This document shows positions 14,572 to 23,520 of a stretch of DNA of 64,000 bases, in pieces. Source of the DNA: Methylotenera_A sp044228245 (GTDB lineage: Bacteria; Pseudomonadota; Gammaproteobacteria; Burkholderiales; Methylophilaceae); NCBI GenBank assembly GCA_044228245.1, contig JBGAVG010000007.1, forward strand, positions 79,726 through 143,725, read 5' to 3'. Every line of letters begins with the position of its first letter. Position 1 is the stretch's first letter. Both the position numbers and the translations under genes were made by a program. Below the pieces are notes generated by a model that searched no databases, was not told the origin of the DNA, and saw only the letters and a list, made by a program, of their open reading frames with translations.

Positions 14572-15788
14572 CCGAGTTGCACCTCAATTTGACTAATCAC
14601 ATCGCTTAATGTCGGCAAGCCCGCTTCACGCAGTTTCTTCAGCGGCAGCGTGACAGAGCCATCCACTCTGAATAACGTACCGCTGCAATCCAGGCCGGGC
14701 GTCGCGATCGGGATAAACACATCGGGTTCGACATCAAACCGGCTATGGGCGTTGCCCAGCACAATCAACGGCCGGTTAGACGAGGGTGGTTTTTTGTCGG
14801 GGCTAAAACTGTTTACCCAGACAACGGCGTCATGCTGAATGGATGGGCTGTCGTTCAAAGTTAAACCGCTCAACCAGGTATTTGCATAATTTATGCCGGT
14901 ATCGCCGTCGCTGCCGCCCAGCTGAAGGCCGGCTGCGCGCGTAGTCTGGTTTAAAATTACCACCGTTTCAGTAATATTTTGAATGGTCAGTTCGGCATGC
15001 GGAAAATCCAGATCTTTCGCCACCCAGGCCAGCACGGCGTATTTGGCTTGTTTCAGTTTATCGGCAACCGTCTGTAAGTCGCTGATGTTGATGCCCGCAA
15101 TTTGTGCGGCCTTCAGCTTTTTGCCTAGCACCAAAGCGCGCAAGGCAAGTGTGATTTCAGGCAAATCAGATGCTCTGCAAGCCAACAGGGAAGCGCCTTC
15201 CAGAGCATCACTTTTTTGAATATTTTCGCCAATAAAGATAATCTCGCGTTGTTCAGCGCCAATAAACATGCCCTCTTGCTGAATAAAGTGCTCAAAAAAG
15301 CGCGGGTTATGTGTCACCACATCTGTGCCAATGCACACCATCACATCAGCACGGTTTTTAACTTCCGTCAGCGTCGTCATCTGCCAGCCGCTGCTTTGCA
15401 GCACGCGCAGATTGCGCTGCGAACTGGCGGCGTTCATGTGTTGCAAGGTAGCATTGCTTTTTTGCGCTAAATCATAAATGGCTCTAAAGCCTTGCACATC
15501 AGTGCTCAAGCCCGCAAATAATGGTTTTTGGGCTGCTTTCAGTATTTGCGCGGCTTTTGCCACCGCTTGTGCCAAAGTGGCGGGTTTGCCAGAAACTTGA
15601 GGCGTGGTGTCGCCGATAGATTGCTCAAAAAAAGTAACACTTTTCGTACAACCGTTTTTTAACACGCTGATTTTATTCTGATTCTTTTCAACCAGCACAT
15701 CGTCACACAGCAAGCCGCAGGCAGGGCAGGTGGCCATTACTGTTTTGGTGTCAACGTTGTTGGAATTCATAACATCAGATTTTGCCAC
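14568..15788 (-). CDS. fhcB: Formyltransferase/hydrolase complex subunit B (FwdB-like)
   Basis: 406 residues, first gene of fhcBADC. Homologous to the molybdopterin/tungsten subunit FwdB of archaeal formylmethanofuran dehydrogenase. It keeps the N-terminal cysteines C21-x2-C24-x3-C28 in CPACGLLCDD and Cys47, while the rest is divergent. In methylotrophs this subunit is known to lack redox function, and the complex acts as formyltransferase plus hydrolase; I infer the same here. Two in-frame starts (Met1, Met7) are possible. It is divergent from ndk, with a 118-bp AT-rich promoter region between them. Confidence 0.93.
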   Translation of the reverse strand: MAKSDVMNSNNVDTKTVMATCPACGLLCDDVLVEKNQNKISVLKNGCTKSVTFFEQSIGDTTPQVSGKPATLAQAVAKAAQILKAAQKPLFAGLSTDVQGFRAIYDLAQKSNATLQHMNAASSQRNLRVLQSSGWQMTTLTEVKNRADVMVCIGTDVVTHNPRFFEHFIQQEGMFIGAEQREIIFIGENIQKSDALEGASLLACRASDLPEITLALRALVLGKKLKAAQIAGINISDLQTVADKLKQAKYAVLAWVAKDLDFPHAELTIQNITETVVILNQTTRAAGLQLGGSDGDTGINYANTWLSGLTLNDSPSIQHDAVVWVNSFSPDKKPPSSNRPLIVLGNAHSRFDVEPDVFIPIATPGLDCSGTLFRVDGSVTLPLKKLREAGLPTLSDVISQIEVQLG

Positions 15789-15906
15789 AATTTTGGCTGC
15801 TGACTTACAATTTTGCTACAAATTGATGGTTTATAAAAACTGCTAAAAATGTTAAAGTGCATGCCTTTCTAAGTAGTTCATTTTAATATTTATTTTTGGA
15901 GTCAAC

Positions 15907-16311
15907 ATGGCAGTAGAACGTACCCTTAGCATTATCAAACCAGACGCAGTGGCAAAAAACGTGATTGGGCAAATTTATACCCGTTTTGAAAACGCTGGCT
16001 TGAAAATCGTTGCAGCGAAAATGACGCATCTCACGCAGGCCGAAGCAGAAGGCTTTTATGCAGTGCACAAAGCGCGTCCTTTTTTCAATGATCTGGTGAA
16101 ATTCATGATTTCTGGCCCTGTGATGATTCAGGCGCTTGAAGGTGAAAACGCAGTATTGAAAAACCGCGAACTGATGGGCGCTACCAACCCGAAAGAAGCG
16201 GCGCCAGGCACGATCCGCGCGGACTTTGCCGAGAGCATCGATGCGAATGCGGTGCATGGGTCGGATTCGGCTGAGAATGCGGCCATCGAGATTAAATACT
16301 TCTTTGGTTAA
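15907..16311 (+). CDS. ndk: Nucleoside diphosphate kinase
   Basis: 134 residues, slightly shorter than the usual 141. It transfers the gamma phosphate between nucleoside di- and triphosphates. The start MAVERTLSIIKPDAVAKNVI and the active-site block NAVHGSDSAENAAIEI, with the catalytic His, are intact, as is MGATNPKEAAPGTIRADF. A TTGGAG ribosome-binding site lies 6 nt before the ATG. A 122-bp palindromic element begins at its stop codon. Confidence 0.97.
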   Translation: MAVERTLSIIKPDAVAKNVIGQIYTRFENAGLKIVAAKMTHLTQAEAEGFYAVHKARPFFNDLVKFMISGPVMIQALEGENAVLKNRELMGATNPKEAAPGTIRADFAESIDANAVHGSDSAENAAIEIKYFFG

Positions 16312-16432
16312 TCATTCCAGTTTCGTCGTTATGCTGTGTTGCGCGCAAAAAAATTTAACCTCACATATAACCTCATATGTGTCGGCTTAATTTTTTCACG
16401 CGCGCCTTGCCTAACTTAGGAACTGAAATGAT
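16311..16432. repeat. 122-bp palindromic intergenic element (type C)
   Basis: Nearly the whole ndk-rlmN gap is one imperfect inverted repeat. The left arm begins ATCATTCCAGTTTC and the right arm ends GGAACTGAAATGAT. The inner arms TTGCGCGC and GCGCGC match, AAAAAATT and AATTTTTT match, and the centre is a perfect CACATAT (16362-16368) / ATATGTG (16375-16381) around AACCTC. Each arm is about 57 nt. It could fold as a long hairpin in RNA or extrude as a cruciform. Confidence 0.7.
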
Positions 16433-16457
16433 TAGAGAGGATAAAAGTCAACATTGA
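16428..16457 (+). other. Short upstream ORF overlapping the rlmN start
   Basis: ATG at 16428 opens a 9-codon frame (MIREDKSQH) ending in TGA at 16455-16457. That stop overlaps the rlmN TTG start (16454) as TTGA. An AGGA lies 6 nt before the ATG, at the edge of the palindromic element. Nine codons arise easily by chance, so translation is a hypothesis. Confidence 0.35.
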
Positions 16458-17572
16458 CTAACTTGCTGGATTTTAATCAACCACAACTCGCCGAGTACTT
16501 TGTCGGGCTTGGCGAGAAGCCGTTTCGCGCCAAGCAGATGATGCGCTGGATGCACCATTTTGGCGTAAATGATTTTGCGCAGATGACCGACATTGCCAAG
16601 TCTTTGCGAGAAAAACTGCAAATCGAGGCAGAAATTTCACCGCCGACTGTGCAGCTGGAACAAGTATCAGATGACGGCACACGCAAATGGCTTATAGATG
16701 TAAATAATAAAGGCGGTACCGATACGGCGAATAGTATTGAAACCGTGTTCATCCCCGAAGATGACCGCGGTACCTTGTGCATTTCCAGCCAGGTGGGTTG
16801 TGCGCTGGCGTGCACATTTTGCAGTACAGGCAGGCAAGGCTTTAACCGCAATCTGAGTGTTTCTGAGATCATTGGCCAGCTTTGGCTGGCAAACAAATCA
16901 TTACGTCAGGCCGATGGCTACGACATGCTGCCTGCAAGTGAGCGCATTATATCCAATGTGGTGATGATGGGCATGGGCGAGCCGCTGACCAATTATGATA
17001 ACGTGGTGACTGCGATGCAGATCATGCTGGATGACAGCGCGTATGGCTTAAGCCGCCGCCGCGTCACGCTTTCTACCAGCGGCATTGTGCCTGCGATGGA
17101 TAGGTTAAAAGAAGATTGCCCGGTGGCGCTGGCAGTGAGCCTGCATGCGCCTAACGACGCGCTTCGCGACGAGATTGTGCCAATCAATAAAAAATATCCG
17201 CTTAAAGAATTAATGGCCGCTTGCGAGCGCTATCTGGTGAAAGCGCCACGCGACTTTGTGACGTTTGAATACGTGATGCTGGACGGCGTGAACGACACGG
17301 TTGAGCACGCGCACCAGTTGCTTGATGTAGTGAAAAACGTGCCATGCAAATTCAATTTGATCCCGTTCAACCCGTTTCCCAATAGCGGATACGAAACATC
17401 TAAACCTAGCCACATCCGTGTGTTCCGTGATATTTTAATGCAGGCGGGTTATGTGGTGACCGTGCGTAAAACGCGCGGCGAGGACATAGACGCCGCCTGT
17501 GGCCAGCTGGCAGGCAAGGTGTTAGATAAAACCAAACGTAGCATGAAAATTCCAATAAAGGCGGTTGCATGA
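16454..17572 (+). CDS. rlmN: Dual-specificity 23S rRNA/tRNA adenine-C2 methyltransferase RlmN
   Basis: 372 residues from a TTG start; an AGAGAGG ribosome-binding site lies 13 nt upstream and the next residues (MTNLLDFNQPQLAEYF) match the family start. A radical-SAM enzyme methylating A2503 in 23S rRNA and A37 in some tRNAs. The 4Fe-4S ligands are C116-xxx-C120-xx-C123 in GCALACTFCSTG, and GMGEPLTNYDNV binds SAM. The closing TRGEDIDAACGQL carries the conserved cysteine that resolves the methyl adduct. It overlaps pilW by 4 bp and opens a long plus-strand run. Confidence 0.96.
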   Translation: MTNLLDFNQPQLAEYFVGLGEKPFRAKQMMRWMHHFGVNDFAQMTDIAKSLREKLQIEAEISPPTVQLEQVSDDGTRKWLIDVNNKGGTDTANSIETVFIPEDDRGTLCISSQVGCALACTFCSTGRQGFNRNLSVSEIIGQLWLANKSLRQADGYDMLPASERIISNVVMMGMGEPLTNYDNVVTAMQIMLDDSAYGLSRRRVTLSTSGIVPAMDRLKEDCPVALAVSLHAPNDALRDEIVPINKKYPLKELMAACERYLVKAPRDFVTFEYVMLDGVNDTVEHAHQLLDVVKNVPCKFNLIPFNPFPNSGYETSKPSHIRVFRDILMQAGYVVTVRKTRGEDIDAACGQLAGKVLDKTKRSMKIPIKAVA

Positions 17573-18336
17573 AGTTTACTTTAATCAGATTCAGTGGAGT
17601 TGTGGTAGCGATGGCTTTAATCAGTGCCTGCGCTACAAGCCCGCAGGGTGGTGCAGATGGTTACGGTGAAACCAAAGTCACTGCGCGTGCGCGTGCGCAT
17701 ACTGACCTCGGCGCGGCGTATTATCAGCAGAATAAACTGGAAATCGCGCTGGCCGAGTTTAACCATGCTATTCAGATTGACCCGGATTATGCACAGGCTT
17801 ACAACGGCTTGGGGCTGGTATATGCAGCGTTGAACGAGGATGCAAAAGCAGATGCCAGCTTCAAAAAAGCCATTCAGATTCAGCCAAACAGTTCGGAGTC
17901 ACATAATAACTATGGCAGTTTTTTATGCTCGCGCAGCCGTTACGATGAATCCATCACACATTTTTTAGAGGCGGTTAAAAACCCGCTGTATGTCACGCCG
18001 AACATAGCTTACGCTAATGCCGGCATCTGTTCGGCACGTAAGAACGATGTCAAAAATGCAGAAATATATCTCAACAAGGCGCTGCAAATTCAGCCGCTCA
18101 CACACTCTGCGGCCACTCAGCTTGCTGAATTGCAATACAAGCGTGGCGATGCAAAGACCGCGCAAAAAACACTGCAGAATGCACTGCTGTCATCTCCCAG
18201 TGCCGAGACTTTATGGCTGGGGATTAAAATCGAGCGCGTACTGGGTGGCAAGGACAATATCGCCAGCTATGCGTTGCAGTTGCGTCAACAATACCCTGAT
18301 TCTGAGCAAACGCGATTGCTGCTGAGCGGTCAATAG
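17569..18336 (+). CDS. pilW: Type IV pilus biogenesis lipoprotein PilW/PilF (TPR)
   Basis: 255 residues. The signal peptide has the lipobox ISAC at about residues 18-21. TPR repeats follow: GAAYYQQNKLEIALAEFNHA, AYNGLGLVYAALNEDAKAD, SHNNYGSFLCSRSRYDESI and NAEIYLNKALQIQPLT. PilW/PilF helps place the PilQ secretin in the outer membrane. Its position between rlmN and rodZ is the conserved proteobacterial arrangement. Its start overlaps the rlmN stop (ATGA). Confidence 0.9.
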   Translation: MKFTLIRFSGVVVAMALISACATSPQGGADGYGETKVTARARAHTDLGAAYYQQNKLEIALAEFNHAIQIDPDYAQAYNGLGLVYAALNEDAKADASFKKAIQIQPNSSESHNNYGSFLCSRSRYDESITHFLEAVKNPLYVTPNIAYANAGICSARKNDVKNAEIYLNKALQIQPLTHSAATQLAELQYKRGDAKTAQKTLQNALLSSPSAETLWLGIKIERVLGGKDNIASYALQLRQQYPDSEQTRLLLSGQ

Positions 18337-18377
18337 CGGTGCGTAACCGACATGAGGCTATAAACTAAGGTGACATT

Positions 18378-19361
18378 ATGGCGCGTAAACCCAAAGAACC
18401 TACCCATAAACCGGAAATGACACAGAACGTATCCACGCAGCCGGAAGAGATGAGTCAGCCTGAACATGACACTTACCAGCGTTCCCGCTGTGGCGGCGCC
18501 TTGCGCTCGGCGCGCGAAAATCAGGGCTTGACCGTACAGGATATCGCAAACCGGCTCAGGTTGAGTCCCAAACAAATCGAAGCGATTGAAGCGGATAATT
18601 TTTCAGCGCTTCCGGAGCCGACCATTGTCAGAGGGTTTATCCGCAATTATGCGAAGCTGCTTAAAATCAACATGGAGCCTCTGCTGGATGCGTATAGCGT
18701 GCTTGCACCAAACAGCGCGCCGCATGAGTTTACTATAAAACCCACCTCTAAAATGAAAGTGACCAGCTACGACAAGCCGAAATCAGGGCGTTACATTTGG
18801 GCAGGTCTGATCTTGCTGGCAGGTTTGGGGGCATGGCTGTTTTACCAGAGTTATATCGAAAAGCCCAGCCCGGCTAAGCCTGCAACTACGCAAAGCAGTG
18901 TAGAGCCCTTGCCGCAGGCTGCGCTGCCGGCTGCAGAGCGTACAGCTTCGCCAGAGCAGGTGACCACGCTGGATTTGCCACCCGCAGCAACTGGCGCAGC
19001 GGTTACGACTGAACCTGTGGCGCTTCCCGCAGATGCGAATATAGATAATCCGCTAGCTGCAAATACACCTCCGCCGGCGCCAACCCCTGTGCCGGCTGAA
19101 ACGCTTCCGCCCGCGACCATTGGCATGTCCCAGCTGGAATTTAATGCTAGCCAGGAAACATGGGTAAGCGTGGTTGATGCAACTGGCAAAGAAATTTTCA
19201 ATAAAACGATATTTGCCGGCAGCCGCGAAAGCGTCGAGGTGTCGCTACCGGTCGATGTTGTGGTGGGTAATGCGGGTGCCACCAATATCAGCATGAATGG
19301 CAAACCGGTCAATCTGGCGCCGCATTCGCGCCAAAATGTCGCACGTATCAGGCTCGAGTAG
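18378..19361 (+). CDS. rodZ: RodZ-like cytoskeletal membrane protein (HTH + DUF4115)
   Basis: 327 residues. A cytoplasmic helix-turn-helix of RodZ type (LRSARENQGLTVQDIANRL, LSPKQIEAIEADNFSALPEP, RGFIRNYAKLLKI; about residues 36-100). One membrane segment (YIWAGLILLAGLGAWLFYQS, about 137-156). A long Ala/Pro/Thr-rich periplasmic linker and a C-terminal DUF4115 beta domain (ETWVSVVDATGKEIFNKTI) follow. RodZ links MreB to the elongasome in rod-shaped cells. Gene order with pilW and ispG is conserved. Confidence 0.9.
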   Translation: MARKPKEPTHKPEMTQNVSTQPEEMSQPEHDTYQRSRCGGALRSARENQGLTVQDIANRLRLSPKQIEAIEADNFSALPEPTIVRGFIRNYAKLLKINMEPLLDAYSVLAPNSAPHEFTIKPTSKMKVTSYDKPKSGRYIWAGLILLAGLGAWLFYQSYIEKPSPAKPATTQSSVEPLPQAALPAAERTASPEQVTTLDLPPAATGAAVTTEPVALPADANIDNPLAANTPPPAPTPVPAETLPPATIGMSQLEFNASQETWVSVVDATGKEIFNKTIFAGSRESVEVSLPVDVVVGNAGATNISMNGKPVNLAPHSRQNVARIRLE

Positions 19362-19376
19362 CATAGGTTCCTAAAT

Positions 19377-20657
19377 ATGCGGCGTAACTCTTTACAAGTA
19401 TTGATAGGCCACGTGCCTGTGGGCGGCGGTTTGCAAGGCACCACGCCTGCCCCTGTGGTTGTTCAGAGCATGACCAACACCGATACCGCCGATGCAAAAT
19501 CCACCATTCAGCAAGTGTATGAGCTGTGGCAGGCAGGCAGCGAAGTGGTGCGTATTACCGTCAATTCGCCCGAAGCGGCTGCGCAGGTAGCCAATATCCG
19601 CGCTGGGTTGGATGCGCTGGGCTGTAACGTGCCGCTGGTGGGCGATTTTCATTACAACGGCCACAAACTGTTAAGTGCTTACCCAGATTGTGCGCAGGCT
19701 TTGGCCAAATATCGCATCAACCCAGGCAACGTGGGCAAAGGCAGAAAACGCGATGAGCAATTCGCGGCGATGATCGAGGCGGCAATTCAATACAAAAAAT
19801 CGGTGCGCATCGGCGTCAACTGGGGTAGTCTGGATCAGGCCAAAATGGCGCAGATGATGGACGATAATGGCAAATCACCTAATCCGATGCCATCCGATGA
19901 GCTGATGCGCGAGGCACTGATTCAATCGGCGCTCGAAAGCGCGCAGCAAGCCGTAGATATTGGTCTGCAGCCTAATCAGATTATTATCTCCTGCAAAGTC
20001 AGCAACGTGCAGGATCTGGTCAAAGTGTATCGCGCGCTGGCTAAACGCTGCGATTACCCGCTGCATTTGGGCTTAACCGAGGCGGGCATGGGTTCTAAAG
20101 GGATTGTTGCTTCTACTGCGGCATTATCGCTGCTATTGCAGGAAGGTATCGGCGATACAATTAGAGTGAGCCTCACGCCGGAACCCAACGAATCGCGCAC
20201 CAAGGAAGTCGTTGTCGCGCAGGAGATCCTGCAGACGATGGGCATTCGCTCATTCACGCCTTTGGTGACAGCTTGTCCGGGTTGCGGGCGTACGACCAGC
20301 ACGTATTTCCAGGAACTTGCTATGCAGATTCAGACTTACTTGCGTAATCAAATGCCAGTTTGGCGCAAAAGTTACCCAGGTGTGGAAAATATGAACGTGG
20401 CCGTGATGGGCTGCGTGGTGAATGGCCCAGGAGAGTCCAAGCTGGCGAATATCGGCATCAGCCTGCCCGGTACGGGTGAAGTACCGGTCGCGCCGGTATT
20501 TGTGGATGGCGAAAAAACCGTGACGCTGAAAGGCGACAATATCGCGCAGGAATTCCAGGCGATTGTTGAAGAGTATGTGCAAAAAAACTATGCGGAGGGC
20601 GGCAAGCTCCGTACTAATTTAACCCAAAAAACCATTCCAATTTCAGCAGTTAATTAA
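19377..20657 (+). CDS. ispG: 4-hydroxy-3-methylbut-2-enyl diphosphate synthase IspG
   Basis: 426 residues. Penultimate step of the MEP isoprenoid pathway: a 4Fe-4S enzyme reducing MEcPP to HMBPP. The N-terminal TIM barrel has VVVQSMTNTDTADAKSTI, VPLVGDFHYNGHKLL and RINPGNVGKG. The cluster ligands are the two Cys of TACPGCGRTTS and the Cys of VMGCVVNGPGE, followed by a conserved Glu. The C-terminal extension past this motif is moderate. It sits 15 bp after rodZ and 8 bp before hisS. Confidence 0.97.
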   Translation: MRRNSLQVLIGHVPVGGGLQGTTPAPVVVQSMTNTDTADAKSTIQQVYELWQAGSEVVRITVNSPEAAAQVANIRAGLDALGCNVPLVGDFHYNGHKLLSAYPDCAQALAKYRINPGNVGKGRKRDEQFAAMIEAAIQYKKSVRIGVNWGSLDQAKMAQMMDDNGKSPNPMPSDELMREALIQSALESAQQAVDIGLQPNQIIISCKVSNVQDLVKVYRALAKRCDYPLHLGLTEAGMGSKGIVASTAALSLLLQEGIGDTIRVSLTPEPNESRTKEVVVAQEILQTMGIRSFTPLVTACPGCGRTTSTYFQELAMQIQTYLRNQMPVWRKSYPGVENMNVAVMGCVVNGPGESKLANIGISLPGTGEVPVAPVFVDGEKTVTLKGDNIAQEFQAIVEEYVQKNYAEGGKLRTNLTQKTIPISAVN

Positions 20658-20665
20658 AATAAAAA

Positions 20666-21928
20666 ATGAATCAAAAGTTTCAATCCATTAAAGGTTTTTA
20701 CGACATTCTGCCAGAAGCCACACCGCTGTGGTTTAAGCTCGAAGACACGGCCAGACGCGTACTGGCGCAATATGGCTACAATAATATCCGCCTACCACTG
20801 GTGGAAACCACGGATTTATTCGTTCGCAGCGTGGGCGAGCATACCGATATTGTCGAAAAGGAAATGTATGCGTGGGAAGACGCGCTGAATGGCGATAAAC
20901 TCACACTGCGCCCGGAAGGCACGGCGGGCTGTGTACGGGCGGTGGTGCAGCATAGCCTGACTTATAACGGCCCGCAGCGCTTATGGTACAGCGGCGCGAT
21001 GTTCCGGCACGAGAACGTGCAAAAAGGCCGCCAGCGCCAGTTTCATCAGATTGGGGTTGAAGCGTTTGGGTTTGAATCGCCCGATGTGGATGCCGAGCAG
21101 ATCGTGTTGTTGGCCAGGCTCTGGCGCGAATTGGGTATTCAGGATGTCGAGCTTCAAATCAACAGCATCGGTGATGCGCATGAACGCGCAGCGTATCGCG
21201 ATACGCTCATTGCTTACTTTGAGCAGCATGCGGAATTGCTGGATGAAGACGCTAAGCGCCGCCTGTATACCAATCCGCTACGCATTCTGGATAGCAAAAA
21301 CCCGCGCATGCAGGCCATGTGCGAAGCTGCACCAAAACTCATGGATTGTCTGGGCGAGGCGAGCCGAACCCATTTTGAAAAACTGTGTCAATTGCTAAGC
21401 GATGCTGGCGTGGCCTTCAGCATCAATCACAGGTTGGTGCGTGGGCTGGATTATTACAATCGCACGGTATTTGAATGGGTGACCACCAAACTGGGCGCGC
21501 AAGGTACGATCGCTGCCGGCGGGCGCTATGACACATTGATAGAGCGACTGGGTGGCGAGCCTGCGCCTGCATGCGGCTTTGGCATTGGGCTGGAGCGCGT
21601 GATCCTGTTAATGCAGGAATATGGAGCGACTGCAACCGATTCGCCGGACATATATTTAGTGAACGTTGGCGAATTGGCAGAAAAACAGGCTTTTTCTGCC
21701 GCAGAAGCCTTGCGCAGTGCAGGTTTTAGCGTGGTATTACATTCTGGCGGTGGCAGTTTTAAATCGCAGATGAAAAAGGCCGACAGAAGCGGCGCGCGCT
21801 ACGCGGCGATTTTTGGCGATGACGAGGCGGCGGCGAATGAGATTTCGCTGAAACCCTTGTTGCAAGCGGGAGAGCAGGTGCGCTGCAAATTAACGGATGT
21901 CGCAAACCGGCTAGGGGAATCAACATGA
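20666..21928 (+). CDS. hisS: Histidyl-tRNA synthetase
   Basis: 420 residues, class II aminoacyl-tRNA synthetase. Motif 2 region RFRHENVQKGRQRQFHQ is seen as MFRHENVQKGRQRQF. The histidine-specific motifs LVRGLDYYNRTVFEW and AAGGRYDTL are intact. Motif 3 is ACGFGIGLERV. The C-terminal anticodon domain begins near PDIYLVNVGEL. A separate paralogue, hisZ, lies at 49142 and lacks synthetase function. The hisS stop overlaps the next gene's ATG by 4 bp. Confidence 0.97.
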   Translation: MNQKFQSIKGFYDILPEATPLWFKLEDTARRVLAQYGYNNIRLPLVETTDLFVRSVGEHTDIVEKEMYAWEDALNGDKLTLRPEGTAGCVRAVVQHSLTYNGPQRLWYSGAMFRHENVQKGRQRQFHQIGVEAFGFESPDVDAEQIVLLARLWRELGIQDVELQINSIGDAHERAAYRDTLIAYFEQHAELLDEDAKRRLYTNPLRILDSKNPRMQAMCEAAPKLMDCLGEASRTHFEKLCQLLSDAGVAFSINHRLVRGLDYYNRTVFEWVTTKLGAQGTIAAGGRYDTLIERLGGEPAPACGFGIGLERVILLMQEYGATATDSPDIYLVNVGELAEKQAFSAAEALRSAGFSVVLHSGGGSFKSQMKKADRSGARYAAIFGDDEAAANEISLKPLLQAGEQVRCKLTDVANRLGEST

Positions 21929-22680
21929 ACGAACAAAATCAGTTTTCAAAAGCCATTGTTGTGCTGGGCTTGCTGCTGGCCATCGGCATGGCGACTGCGG
22001 CGTTTATTTTGGGCGTGCAGGCCAAGCGCGCGGTTTCCGGGCAGCAATCCATCACGGTCAAAGGCCTGGCCGAGAAGCCGATCAGGGCGGACAGCGCGGA
22101 ATGGACGCTCAATATCGCCGTGACCGATGCCACGCAGCGCGGCGCGTTACAAAAACTGGCCGCGGAGCGTAAGGTACTGGAAGATTTCTTAGTGAAACAA
22201 GGTCTGCCCCAAGACAGCATTACGGTGGATGTGGAAAACATTTACGACCACTATGACGAGGTGTTTGTTAAAGACACGCCGCGCCAGGTACGTAACGGCT
22301 ATGACGGCAGCCAGAGCATTCGTGTTGCGAGCAGGGATTTAGCTAAAATCACGCAGGCCAACAAAGCCTTGTTGCAATTGCGTGCGGATAATCATCCGGT
22401 CACCGCGCAGCCGCCGAATTACCTGGTGGGCAATCTGGAAGAAATCAAAATGTCGCTGATTGCGGATGCCACCAAAAATGCCCGCACGCGTGCCACTGAG
22501 TTTGTCAAGCAGGACGGCGTGAAAGTGGGCGTCATGAAATCGGCCTCGCAAGGCGCATTCTATATCCTGCCTGTGGGCGGCGGCGAAGACAGCGACAACA
22601 GTTACGGCGGCGTTTACGATAAATCGACCATTGATAAGACGGCGCGGGTGGTAGTGACGATTGTTTACAATATCGAATAG
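21925..22680 (+). CDS. SIMPL-domain (DUF541) envelope protein
   Basis: 251 residues. An uncleaved signal or anchor (AIVVLGLLLAIGMATAAFIL, about 10-29) precedes the SIMPL domain with QSITVKGLAEKPIRADSAEW, the strong family start, and the C-terminal KTARVVVTIVYNIE. Family members are periplasmic or membrane-anchored; E. coli YggE is linked to oxidative stress, but the molecular function is unknown. It is coupled to hisS by ATGA and lies 3 bp before the ABC ATPase pair, so it may be co-expressed with them. Confidence 0.85.
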   Translation: MNEQNQFSKAIVVLGLLLAIGMATAAFILGVQAKRAVSGQQSITVKGLAEKPIRADSAEWTLNIAVTDATQRGALQKLAAERKVLEDFLVKQGLPQDSITVDVENIYDHYDEVFVKDTPRQVRNGYDGSQSIRVASRDLAKITQANKALLQLRADNHPVTAQPPNYLVGNLEEIKMSLIADATKNARTRATEFVKQDGVKVGVMKSASQGAFYILPVGGGEDSDNSYGGVYDKSTIDKTARVVVTIVYNIE

Positions 22681-22683
22681 ATA

Positions 22684-23520
22684 ATGCCCGAAATATTAAA
22701 TATTCAGAACCTAAGCATTACACCCAAAAATGCGCCGGATCGCCTTTTGGTGAACAATATTTCGCTGTCGTTATCGGCCGGAAAAACTACATGTATCGTG
22801 GGCGAATCTGGCAGCGGCAAAAGCCTGACTGCACTCAGCATCATGGGCTTGCTTTCGTCGCAGTTGCAAGCGCAAGGTAGTATACAGTTTCAGGGGCAAG
22901 CGCTTACGCGCCTTGATAATAAAGCCATGCAGGGCATACGCGGTGCAAAAATCGGCATGATTTTTCAGGAACCGATGACTTCATTAAATCCGGTTCTGAC
23001 GGTCGGATATCAAATAGGTGAATCACTTACTGCACACTTGGGCTTAAAGGGCGCAGGTCTGAAACTGCGAGTAGAGAGCTTGCTGCAGCAGGTCGGCATT
23101 CCGATCGAGCGCGCCAACAGCTACCCTGACGAGCTTTCTGGGGGGCAGCGCCAGCGCGTGATGATTGCCATGAGCATTGCGTGCGAGCCCGCACTGCTGA
23201 TTGCCGACGAGCCAACCACCGCGCTGGATGTGACGGTGCAGGCACAGATTCTGCAGTTGCTGGATGAACTGAAAACCCGCATGAATATGGCGATGCTGTT
23301 TATTACGCATGATTTCGGGGTGGTGGCGGATATCGCGGATGATGTGATTGTGATGTTTCGTGGCGAGATTGTGGAAACCGGCACCAAACATGAAGTGTTG
23401 CATAAGCCAAAACATCCTTACACCAAAGCATTATTGGCCTGCGTGCCAGATGCTGAAGGTAAAAAGCAGCTGAAGCCGATTGATTACGCCTGGCTGAACG
23501 ACAAGAAAGCTGCGGCATGA
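22684..23520 (+). CDS. Peptide/nickel-type ABC transporter ATPase, first subunit (DppD-like)
   Basis: 278 residues. Walker A GESGSGKS, Q-loop IFQEPMTSLNPVLTVG, signature LSGGQRQRV, Walker B LLIADEPTTALD and switch THDFGVVADIADDV are all intact, in the order and sequence of the OppD/DppD family. The C-terminal extension HPYTKALLACVPDAEG is the oligopeptide/dipeptide-specific tail. No permease or substrate-binding gene is nearby, so its membrane partners must be encoded elsewhere or absent. It overlaps the next ATPase by 4 bp. Confidence 0.88.
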   Translation: MPEILNIQNLSITPKNAPDRLLVNNISLSLSAGKTTCIVGESGSGKSLTALSIMGLLSSQLQAQGSIQFQGQALTRLDNKAMQGIRGAKIGMIFQEPMTSLNPVLTVGYQIGESLTAHLGLKGAGLKLRVESLLQQVGIPIERANSYPDELSGGQRQRVMIAMSIACEPALLIADEPTTALDVTVQAQILQLLDELKTRMNMAMLFITHDFGVVADIADDVIVMFRGEIVETGTKHEVLHKPKHPYTKALLACVPDAEGKKQLKPIDYAWLNDKKAAA

